This document shows, in pieces, positions 35,801 through 47,800 of a stretch of 64,000 bases of DNA; the stretch's first letter is position 1, and each line of letters starts with the position of its first letter. The notes under the pieces are model-generated. The model was not told the origin of the DNA and searched no databases. It was given only the letters and a program-made list of their open reading frames with translations. The stretch is from NCBI RefSeq assembly GCF_019059575.1, contig NW_024882742.1, positions 62,001-126,000 of the forward strand. The letters run 5' to 3'. The translations under genes and the position numbers were made by a program. Source of the stretch: Amphibalanus amphitrite (Eukaryota > Arthropoda > Thecostraca > Balanomorpha > Balanidae).

Positions 35801-38800
35801 GCGAAGTGACCTGGCCTCGCTAGATGGCTGTGTGAACTGTAAATGGTCAGCTAACCTTACTGAGTCGCAGCGTGTCCGTGTGCCATGTCCTGACTTCACT
35901 GGGTAACAGAGTGACCTGTGACCTGTCAAATAACCTCACTTGGCAGCAGAAAGGCGGCAGTGACCTGTGACCTGGTAGGTAACTGACTTCATTGGGCAGC
36001 AGGGTGACCTGTGCCGTATCGAATGACCTCACTTAGCAATAGAGTGACCTGTGACCTGTGTACTGACCTCGCTCGGCAGCAGGGTGGCGGCGGTGACGGT
36101 CGATCTGCCCCGGTCGCTGCAGACCCGGCTGACCCGACAGGCCACTTCCAGCGCAAACAGGGCGCCCGGCACCAGGAACCACTTCCAAAAGTTGGGCGAG
36201 TGCAGGATGAGCAGCACCCAGGTGGGGATGCTGAGCAGGTGCGTCCAGTAGAATATCTGTCCGGGGAGAGAGAGGGGGCGTCAGGTCAGACCGAGAGCAG
36301 AACGAGGCAGAGGGATGTGTAGCTCACAGGCCGCTGTAAACCAGTATGCAGACCGCAGAAGTCTATGGATGGACGTACAATCAGAAGGGACTATCAGAGA
36401 ACTCTTCACATCTACAGCAACTCAGATGACGCTCATTCCCCCATCACAGATCCTAACACTGACACACGGTAACTATAGCTCAGTCAGACCGAACAGGGAC
36501 AGCCTACACCAGCACAGCCGCGGCCAGCTGCCGAGTCCCAGACTGATCGGTCCTCGATCAGCCAATCCTTATCCACATCAGCGGTGTGCCGCCGTCACAA
36601 ACCGCCAACACCTGACCGCTAACGCCGACCCCCGTCTGTGCGCAATGACGGAGCGGTGACCGAAAACAATGACTGAAAACCGACCGCTGACCGCAGGCGG
36701 CACGTGCCGGGCGGTCAACCGCCGCCGGGCGACGACTGTCGAAATGGTACCGAGTGGCGAAACGGCCGCCGGCCGGCCGGCCACGGTCGCGCCCTCAATG
36801 CAGCGCCGGGGAGCCGCCGCGGTAAGACCGTTTGGTGGGGGCTGAATGAACAGCGGATTGCTCACCATGCCGTCTGGTCTGACTGCTGGCCGTTGCTCGG
36901 TGCTCACGGCTCACGCTGAAGGGATAGGTAGCTGCTAACGAGACCAAGTGAAGCGAAACAATAGCTAGCTGAAACTCTAAATACTAATCAGTATTGAACA
37001 CACTGTTAATGCTCAAACTTCAAAGCACGATTCCCGAGCATATGCGAGGAAAGACGGCACCTTCAGCCGACCCAACACACTGTCTTGGCGGCACCCCTCC
37101 ATTCCCATCCCCACCCATGACTGTAGGTATTGGTGCCGGCGGCAGCAGCGCTCTACGGGCCCGCGCTGGGTCACTGCGCAGTGCGCAGCCATCAGCGGCG
37201 TATGCAGCGCGCGCCACGTGCCGCCCAAGGCTGTCACGGAGGCCGGCTCCCCCACGGCGCCGAGCGAGAGGCAGGGTCACCATCCCCGTTCAGAGGACGA
37301 TGAAACGCGCCCGGCCGCAAAACGGCACATTACGGCCGCTCCACGGGAACAACGATACGCCTGGCACCGTCCGTTTTAACAGACAAGGTAGCAGACCGGA
37401 AAATAGCTTATTTAGGATTTTTGACGGGTGACGAGCATGAATGGCCCTAATGCACGTTTATACGCGGCGGTAATGTTGGAGTAATAGCACCGCATCAGCA
37501 TTATGACACCGCTCATGTTTTAGCAACGCTGTCAATGTCATATGAACCCACCCGCTGACTAATATGCCTCATATGGTTACCAGCGGGGCCTTTCAAACAC
37601 TCATTCATTTTATCCGACCGGAGCAACAGCATCAAGCGTTCGAGACACTTTGATCAAACGATCAGCACGATTAAGCCCCATCTAACCACGGAGCAGGGGC
37701 TGAACCAGGCCCCATTGGAGCAGCCGTTTGGCCGAGCTACCAGCGCAGGTTCGTGACGTGCTCTGATCGATCCGGAGGCTGTTACACGCCCCCGTTACGC
37801 CCCCGGCCGGTCTCGGTCACGGTGCATCACAGACCCCTCGCCGGGTCGTGAGCCCGGTCCCATCTCCTATCTGCCCCGCCCCGCCGACCTCGGGGCGCAC
37901 ACCGCCGTCAGGGGTCACGCCAGGTCACCGAGGTCACCGGCGCCCGCCAAGGATGACGGCGGTGGGTCGAGCCGTCACCCGTGTAACTATGCGATCGAGA
38001 CCGGCGCGGCAGCCACACATAGCCGAGAGCTAGTCATAGATCTCGAGTTATGGTGGGAGAGAAACAACAGCACAACAGGTATTCAACCAGCGCCATTTTC
38101 CGACCAATTGAAACGCTGCAAGTTTCAGGCCATTCTTCATCGTCAGCCTAGAGACCTTGACATCGCGGACACATGAGCTCGTGCGCGAGCCTGACGTGCA
38201 TACGATACTATATTTTGTAATTGAAAGCGTTTCAGATGCACCTCAGCTCAGCTCAGCCAAGCGTTGAGTGATCAACAAAGCCTGCCACACTGTCAAAATG
38301 TAAGGAATACGCACCAGAGAACTTCACAAGAAAATCTCTCATTGTCATGAATCGATGCATGCGACGTATTATAAGTCATAAGTCTCAAACCTAACGTAGT
38401 ATCCCTCGATGCACGTAGACCACAGACAGCTCGGCAGTCCGAACAGCGCACCTGCGTGGCCCATCAAACCGTGACGGTCGGACCACCCCGGCGCGACGCC
38501 GTGAAGGCGGGGGCCCGGCCGCCCGTCGGTCGGTCGGTCAGCCTTGACAAGCACGCCAGGAATGTGGGGGCGCCGAGCGCACCAGCTGATCGGGAAGGTC
38601 GGCGCCGTGCCTCGCCGGGGGCCACGGCCGCGTGCCGTGCCGGGCACCGTACGGGACGGGCCCGATGAGCAGGGGGACGGGGGGGGGGGGACTGGAGGAC
38701 GCATAGGAGTCTGACTATGGAGAGCAGATAATCTGGGGGTCTGAGACACTGAGGCCCACGTCCCTGGGATACGGTCCCAAACAGATGGTAGACTGAACAC

Positions 38801-41800
38801 ACTGTGCGCAGACAGTTTTAATGCCATGGAACAGCCTATACGCCGGTGATTGCCAAAGATGCCATAAACAAAACAATGGCATAGCCGTGTCAAGGTCCAC
38901 ACATGACACAACCAGTAACGACTGTTCCTAGTAAAACAAAAACGGCTAGCCGTGTGTGGCGAGTTGTGGTAAATAAAATCTTCAGAAACGTCACAATTTA
39001 TGACAGAATGACAAAGGCAGCTGGCGGTAAAGTAGTAGCAGTCTCGATGTCATTACCGTGTCTAGTATGGTCGGTGCGAGATGACGATTATTTCCGTGCC
39101 CAGTCCTGCGGGTAATATCGTCGTTAGTCCGTGAGCGGCGTCATTTGCCGGGCCGTGACCCAGTGATTGAACCGTGACCCATGACCCGTGTCACTGTAAC
39201 CGACACCGCATTAAATCGACCACCGACAGACTGAACCGTGACTCGAGTCGCTCCATACCGCACTGCCATATGCCACTGCCATTGCCATATGCCACTGGTG
39301 TTTGATGATATATGAACATTAGGCCCTTGCTTCATCCCCACTCCATGGTGTTAGTAGCCCAGACGGTTTGGTTTATCCTCGCCAGTCCAACGGTCTGTAT
39401 CACTGTCTCAGCCCATCATACAATCAATACCCACATACAACACATGCATCATCCAGACCACACCACCCCAACCCATCCAAACGTCAGACGGGCTCACTGG
39501 CGGCCTTCGAAGGCCGCACAGCGACCCATATTACCCTTCCCTGTCGCACGCACTGTGTCAACCGCACACGGCAGTCTCCGCAGCGGTTAGTAGCGGCTCG
39601 GCGGCTCCGAGCCGTCACCGTGCGGTACCCGCAGCCAGCGCGGCGCGGCAGTCAGGCGGAAAAGGCCGACGGGAGATCTTATCAGGCGTGCGTACTGCGT
39701 ACTCGGCGGGTGGGGTGGGGTGGGGGAGGCGTCTGCAGCTAGCGGCGAGAGATGGATGGATGGGTGGATGAATGAAATAAAAGATAGATGGATGGGAGGA
39801 TGGATAGACAAGCGGACGGATGAACGGGCGAATGGAAGAAGGGTGAACATATGAATGAATCGACGGAAACACCGACCGACTGTCGGACGGCAGTTCTCAT
39901 ATGTAGGTCAGTTCCAGAGTGATCGCGGCCGGCGCTGCAACAGTCGTGCATGCCACCCCGATAGCAGGCTGCGATGGCCGTGATATATGGCAGTTACGGC
40001 GCACATTATACGACCAAGCCCGTCTCTGGTTACCAGGCGGGCGGTTATACCGGTAACCGCGCGGCATTAGCAGTGACTGAGGCAGGGGAAACCAGGACTA
40101 CTAGCAACAAGGCAGCTAGTAACTGTAACCGATGCCGCATTTCGTTGCAGCAGTGAATCGGAAAAAGCCAGGGACTGTCTGGCTCCCGCACGTGGTAAAC
40201 AACTGGTCAATGCAGTGTTGCAAGTTGCAACAAAGAGATACATGACACATCTAGTTAACTCCCCTCCCTCCATCAGTGACCATTACAATTGGCACAGGCC
40301 TCCCCCTGTTGATGCAACCCCCCCCCTAAGGTTTTTCGCGAATAACTCGCGTAAACAGCGGCCGATCGCGACGAAACTTTTAGTACCCTCGCATTGATCA
40401 ATTTTACACCTACCCTGAAAATTTCATGACCCTGACCCAAATGAACTTTGACCTGTGACCAGGGGCGGCGCCACGGGTTTTCGATAGGGGGGGACGGGGA
40501 CTGTAGCTGTCCGAAAATCCCAAAAGTAGATACTGATCGTGTATGCAAAAAAAAAAAACGAGGCACGTAACGCCACGAAACTTGGCAAAGCCCAAAACAC
40601 ATCGAATGGTGCATCCCGTTTCCAAACTTATCCTAGGACACCTAAGATCGATCACCTTTTCAAGCATCCTTGCCTCTAAATCAAAATTTGCAGTCTTGCC
40701 AACTCAAAGCTGGTTTCCTACAAGCTGCGAATTGCTTAGGGATACTGGCCGCGTGGCCGAGTGAACTGGGTGTCCGGCTGGAAATCCGGAGGCGGGAAGT
40801 TCGCGACCGGTCGGTCAGTGTCGAGTAGCAGTGCCAACTATTCTTACGTTTCGTACTTTCAAATTTTCGATCTTACGTCTGGTCAGCTTCATGGCTTCAC
40901 CCCCATATAGTCATGGAGGAAAAGTGGGAATGTCTTCTGCTCTGACAAGTGCGCCAAAACTGCAATATACTTTCAGAATCATGACATCACCACCTGATCC
41001 ATATGCAACGGGCAGGGTGCAGCTAATGGCTAGCCGTCAGTGGTCATGTCATTGGTGGTCACTCAAAAGGTCATGCTAGGTCATGGAAGGTCACCAGCCG
41101 TTATTTGATCACACTTTCTTATGGATTTTACTTACCAAGAGCTTCGCGGGAAAAACGAGCGCATGCCGCATGCACCGTTGAAAAAAAAAATGAGTGAAAG
41201 GGTCTCAGGTCCGGCGGCCTCTGCAGGTGAAATGCCCCAGGGTAGGATTCCGGTCCTTGTTGATTAACTTCGTCAAAAATGGCAGTAGAGCTGTGATGTC
41301 GGCACCATTGTGTTCGTCATGATCGAGCTGGCACGACCTGCATCGTTCTCATATTCACCCTCCAATCGTAACAACACAGCATGGGGATTGGCAAATGGCG
41401 GGGCACCCCCTTTGGGAGGTAATGAAGGTCTCTGGAAACCTCATCCCTCATCTCTTTAGACTTTAGCATTAGTGGCTCTCCTTATGGAACAGGTTTCTTG
41501 ACTGGTCTGTTTCACCCCAGAATTCAAAGACTAGTCAAGGTAAAACCGAGCGTACCACAGTGAGCACAATTTGATAAGCTGGTGTATCTCAGTTTCCATG
41601 TAGAACCTTTCACGTATCACGTACCTAAAACACTTTCGTGCACTCATGCAAAAGCAACTGCCATGTTTCAACAGCTGGTAATGGCATTTTCACAGCCGCT
41701 GACGTAAGAAGGGGAGGGGGCTCGATTAGACCCCCAGCCGTTCGGCCGCCGACCGAACTTAGTTTTGCAGAAAAAAAAACGAGTGCTATCGAACCCCTTG

Positions 41801-44800
41801 ACGAGAGGGAGCCGATGCTACCCAATTATAAGGTCTTGGGCTACTGCGTGCTTTTTTGGTCCTGCCTATGATCTATCCGAACACTTCTCCCCACAAGTGC
41901 TGGGGTTAAATGGCATAGATTTGAAATGGTTCCTGTGGTAGAACTGCCATGCTTGAATTTGACTAATTAGGAATGGAAAATATCCATATAGTAACGGAAA
42001 TCTATGGAATTTCAGTTAACTTGGTTTTGTCGGCAATGGGGTCTGGCAGTGGGGTGGGGAGGTAATAACCCTGCCTGGCGCCCCAAAAAAGGGGGGGCAC
42101 GATCCCCGAGGCCCTGCCGATCACCTTATAGGCATCACAGCTCCACACCTTTTGCAGATGGCCAGGACCCCCTGCGATACATCCCAACAGCAATCTTTAT
42201 TCAGAACCTGCCTTGATTAACCAACGATGCATTAAATGCGACGGATAACTTTACAATGCATTATTATCAACTATTGAACGGGCCTCGCCGATAGGGGGGT
42301 ACTGTACCCCCCTAACTTTCGATAGCGGGGGACCTGTCCCCCCCGTCCCCCCCGGTGGCGCCGCCCATGCCTGTGACCTCTTTTCCGAGACCATGTTTGG
42401 CCGGAATCGCGTTTCGGCGTATGTCGGCGCGCATTAGCCGCGCGTTTGCAAGCTTTTCGTGGTTTCAAACGTTCAACCATGTGATTTGATGTTGCTCCCA
42501 TACATTAGGGTGAGTGTCAAGGTCACCTGAAGGTCAGGTCAGGTCATTGACCTTTGGTGACCTCGGGTGACCTCGGTTCACTTTTTCGAGTTTTACATGT
42601 TTCTAGGCTAGTTTTGGAGCTGAATTCGAATTTAGCAACCATTGGAACATTTACGAAGTAGTTTTGATGCCTTCGTAACATGTTACGAAGCTGTCAGAGG
42701 CGGTTGACACGTATTACGAATATCCGTCACAACCCCTACCGGTTGACCTGACCTGACCTGACCCAACCTGGTCTAAATGCTTTTAAAGACATCATCTCTG
42801 ATCAAAACTAACACGATATTCGTGATCAGCACCCCGAAAACCACATAGCAGCCACACTTTACGACTTTCTAACAGGTCCCGATTTTCACGGTTTTCGGGT
42901 CATTGACCTGACCTGGAAGGTCACCCGATGACCTAGGACCTTAAAGTAGGACCTAAAATAGGACCCTTGTGCCGTCGAAGGACGCAAAATGGCCTGTGCC
43001 GGCGAGAGTTAAAGCAACCATGGGACACACAGGAGACTGAGAGCGACGGACCGAGTCAGGGATGTGACGTCATCATCAGAACTGACACATGTGACATCAT
43101 CGGTCCACCGTCCTCCTTGTCACAATCCATCTCCAGGCGGCGTCAAGCGACGCGCGTGGGCACTGGTCCTCTGTAGATCTAAGCTCCGGTGTGGTCATAT
43201 ATTCAATCGGTTTCGACAATCACGAATGTAGCCGCTGCCGCTGGGCGGCGGGCAGCATACCGCTATCATGACATTACAAGAGAAGTGAGGGGAGGGAGAG
43301 GAGGGGAGTGGGATGGTAGAGCTGTTGGGAGGAGATGCTCTACGGACCACCACCCAGTCCTGTTCGATCGGATAGCTGCCGGTACCGGTTGCACACACCG
43401 AGCACGGTGGGGTAACGATACATTCAGTCGCGCGGGAGCATCCCTTTCACAGAGGGGGCATGCAACGCAGTGAACCGTGAACGGGGGCTGGCGCAGCGGA
43501 GCGTAAAAGGTCCATGGCAAGTCTGTGTTTGCACGTAATGACCCGTCAATAAAGAGACTGAGGCTAAACTTGAGGGGGATTGGTGACTATTCGGAAAGTC
43601 AACAGTAAAACGTCTTTTTTTACCGGCGGATTCATGGATCAGCATTACAGGATTGTGACTACGGATGCCTAATCTCAGCATACCACAGTCCGCCCCGTCA
43701 GTTACTACCTATTCTGAATTCGTCAGAGAGCGTCATTGGGTAATTAAATCGCGGCTGGCCGGCGGCGAAGAACCCCGCTGTGCCGTTACAATAAACATTC
43801 CTCCACGTGCACGGACCATACCCGGGAGCCGGAGCCGTGACGCTCGTCAGCTGATGGCGGAAATCCCCTGCACACTGGCGCCGCGGCCCTGACCTCCCCT
43901 CTCCCACCTCACACCCTCTCTCCGCTCCCCGCTCTACCCTCTCGGCACGGCTGACCGCCGTCAGCTGTCACTGTGCAACTAACTGCCTGCTTACAACACT
44001 CGGACCGGTCCACCCCACGTATGACCCCCGCCTCTAAACGGACACCCAGCCCAGGACATTACCCCGAGTACGACCAAAACGCACAGAGACCCGTGGACCC
44101 ACCCTGCCGACCACCACCCCTCCGCCCGTCTGCAGGCCGTCAGAGCTCCTACTCCCGCCGTAATGGAGCCGGTTTCAAAACAAAACGGCGCCGCCGCTTC
44201 CCATAACAATCAGTCGGCTTTTGGCGTGCCGTGGCCCCCGCCCGACGTAAGTTACACCACAGCGCCGCCAGCAGCAGGGCACTAGCGCAGACTGCTGACT
44301 GTGTGGGAGCGCTGTGGGAGCGCTGTCATGGGCAGGGTCGCCGTATGCAACACCAGGGAGTCAAGAAATGGAGGTGGAAGAGACAGGACGGCGCTTCGCA
44401 AAATCTAAACAGTCCCAGTTTGAAGTTTTTGCTTACACGCTGAAGGTCGAGCTAGCCAGAAGCGAGTTCGTATGTTAATGAACACGTAACATCTGACCGT
44501 GGCTAGCGATGCCGTGCAACTAGTGCAACGACGCATCGCATGGCCCACACTGGACGCAGAACTTATAGCAGCTCCCAGCCACGATTCCATATCGCTCTCC
44601 AGTATCATTTAGGTACTGCGGGTACTGGACCCTCAGTGGCTGCAATCTGTACCAAGCAGAGTGTCCATCCCTGAGGTGCTGTTTGATTCGGCCTCACCCG
44701 GCCACGGCCACTGGGTGTCGATCACCCCACTTGCCACATCCAGCCGAGACCGCGCCGCAGTGACCACAATATCACCTCCCCTCCGTCCGCCCTCCCACCG

Positions 44801-47800
44801 CACACGGGCACTTCACATACAGCTGTCGACATGAACTTCATTAGCACCGTTTCGTCAGTAGCGGCCCACAGATCATGGATGGTCGAATCTGAGGGTCAGT
44901 CGGCCGTGGGATCGGATTTCAAACTGGAATGAAGACCAGATACCTCACCAAGAGACTAGTCTACGGGCGACGCCTCTTGGGCGTAAAGTACATTCCTGTC
45001 GGAAAGTCCCGGGATAAGTCGCCGTTCTCGACGCGTCGGCCGGTGGCCGCGGGTCGGCAGCGCCATGAAAACAGGTCAGCGGGGCGGGCGCCGAGTCGCC
45101 CCGCCGCCGGGGAGGACGAGCCACGACCGGCGCCACCCGCTGGCCTCGCGCGGAGAGGAAGCCGCCGCCCGCGCGCCGCCGCCGGCCGCCCGACTCCAGA
45201 GCAAGGCAGGCGTTTTTACCGGAATACGGCGTCGGTTTCTCGGTGGACGGCTATTCAGAGTGGCCGCGGGGCTGGGCAGTCATCACACGTAGCCACCTGC
45301 ACCAGGTGGGGCGGGGGGCGGGGGGGGCGGAGGCAGACGGCAGGACTGGGTCGGCTGCGTTACGGTAGGGAGAGTCGTGGGGTCGAGCGTCTATCCACTT
45401 GATCGGTAGAGATGCCGGAAACTCCAACCGTTTGACATAGCTCATTTAATTGCTGTTTTCAGGGTTGAGGTAGACTTCAGAAAAACATGGCTCCTGTTTT
45501 CATTCCAAGATTACCGACAAAGGCTAGAATTGCGTGTTTGATTCGATTTGATGATTTGAGGAGAACTTAGCGGTCAAATAAAGACTTTCATTAGGAAGTA
45601 TCGAACACCAATGGGCGAATCGTGTCTGTGTCACAGCCAAAGAAGCCCACTGCAACTGAAGCACCCCAGCTTCGGTTCAAGTATATTTAATCGTTAAGAA
45701 TATCAACAGACAATTTATGTTTGTTAGCCGTAAATTTTGCAGAATAATCAGAGGATATGGCGAGCACTGCCACACACCGTTTCCGTTGGTACCTTAGCTA
45801 AAACATTGGCGGCATGTCCTGACGCACCTCCAAACCTCCCCAACCTTGAACGGGCCGTGCCCATAGACTCATCTCCCTGTCCAGTGGCCGGTGCGTCCCA
45901 CTGGCAGCGCCCCGAACGGCCGAGATTTTCGCAACCGATCCCGGCCCGAAGGTCAGTCGGCTCGGCGCCAGGTACGGGCAGCGCGGCCCACGGGGCTGAC
46001 AGACCGGGGGCGTCGGACTTCCCCGTCGGGGGTCGGGTGTAGTAGCCTATACGCACTGGGGGGGGGGGGGAGGAGGACTGGCGCCAGTGTACCCAGACCT
46101 GGTGACCTTAGAGGGCACATTTGTACCGGCAATACAGCCTGGTATGACATGGACAAAAAGTACCCAAGGCAGGGCATGAATCCACAAAAACGTAAGACTG
46201 GGTGACAAATTTGAGCGTTCATCCGAAATGATAAGGCAGGCGTCCTTGGGGCGGCCAGGGGGTCAGGGTCGGGTTTGTTGGTCAGGATTGGGGGGAGGTC
46301 CGAACATCAGCTGATCATCTGCGCGGCCTGGGCCAGTCCCAGGGGAGCGGAGCGGCGGCTCAGTGGACCGCGGCCGGCGCCATTGCGCTGCTAAGTACCA
46401 CGACACGGGTTATCCAGCACGCGAGAGAACTGAGCAGGATGCCGGCGGCCAGCTTTCCAACTGGTCTGAGCGGGGCGGACCGGCTACCGGCGAAACGGCC
46501 GGCCAGGAGTCACTCACGAGCTACTCCGCAGTCGTTTATCTACTGAGATCACTGACAGCGGCAAGCCCACCTGCAGTGGATCCGTGACACTTGTCCGGCG
46601 TTCCTCCACGCGCCGGCCGGCCGGACCGGTCGGGTACTGACACCGCCACCGACCCCGGGTCAGCCCCGGCCGGACATCCATGACCCGGCACAACACAGGC
46701 CACGGGCCATCGACGGTGAGCTCGTCAGAAGCGGACCAGTGGGGCTGGTCAGGTCACGATTCCATGAGAAGAGAGGCTAGCCCTCTCATGGCCCCAGTGA
46801 CGACAACTTAGGCGGTTAGGTTCCAACTGTGATAGATAACATTCGGCTCATGGTTCATGGTCCCCATAACAAATGCTTTGGTTCGACTTATGGTTATTAT
46901 TTCGAAGCATAACTTATTTACCAATGTAATCCCAAACACATAGCACATTTCTCAAGATAATGGCAACGCCTCAGACCCCTCTATTTTGCAACTGAGCCAT
47001 ATCTCTTGCACCGCATTCGTTACCATATGGGCCGAATGCCGATATTGATACTGGCCGCCGCAGGGGTCGGGGTGAAAGTCAGTCGCGCAGGCTGGCCAGG
47101 TGCACGCTGGGCTGAGTAGTGAGCACGGCGAGTTCAGATTTAGACATCATACGGACAATGGACGATGGGCAGTTCTGAACGGATGAGAGTGGACAAATGG
47201 GGACTGAGTATCTGGCATGATGCCTATTTTCTGGAGAGTGGAACAAGGCCATATATCCATAAATGCCATAAAGGTATGGAACATTGGAGCGGAGATGGAT
47301 AGTAGATGTATCATGGATGGACAAAACTATGGACAGGAGTAGACAGAAGTTGCAAGTGGTAGACAAAAAGTAGTCAGTAAATATAAATGCGTGGACGTTA
47401 GATAGAAGACAGGCGTACTGGATGCGACAGGAAGACAGTCTGGGTTCACAGTAGACGGACCGGGATGATACCCCGATGGGCCAGTCGGACTGCAGGGCTG
47501 GAGCCGGCCGCCGCTCCCCGCTGTGCCACGGCCGTCCACTCCCCCGACAGGAAGGCCGCCGATGGACCAGTCTCCCTCTATAGCCCAGCTGGGCTCTCCC
47601 CCATCCAGGACCGGTTGCGAGGGCCGGCAGACGACGGAGGGCCGCCGGAACGAGAGAGGGGAAGGCAGTCGGCAGTGTGTTGTGAGGAAAAGGCTGCCAG
47701 GTCACCGGAGGTCAATTAGACAACACTTCGGCGCTTAGCGTCGTGACATTTCTCCCTCTCTACACATACGTCTCTCTCACATGCGTCTCTATTCCCAGAC

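Larger units (their letters stand above)
29595..36067. other. 6.5-kb intron of the NOX5-like gene
   Basis: Contains a degenerate minisatellite of TCACAGGTACCGG-like units at 29695-29835, the TIR element at 31507-31960, a 177-bp tandem repeat and the exon-border array. A GC-rich patch at 32.4-32.6 kb with GCCATGACGGCTG|GTAAGG could be a promoter or first exon, but nothing downstream supports a gene. Confidence 0.45.

Noticed and set aside
44929-45402. 157-aa plus-strand frame in a GC-rich island
   Set aside because: Arg/Pro/Gly-rich with no motif, no conserved start context and no splice partner. More likely a CpG-rich intronic or regulatory patch.
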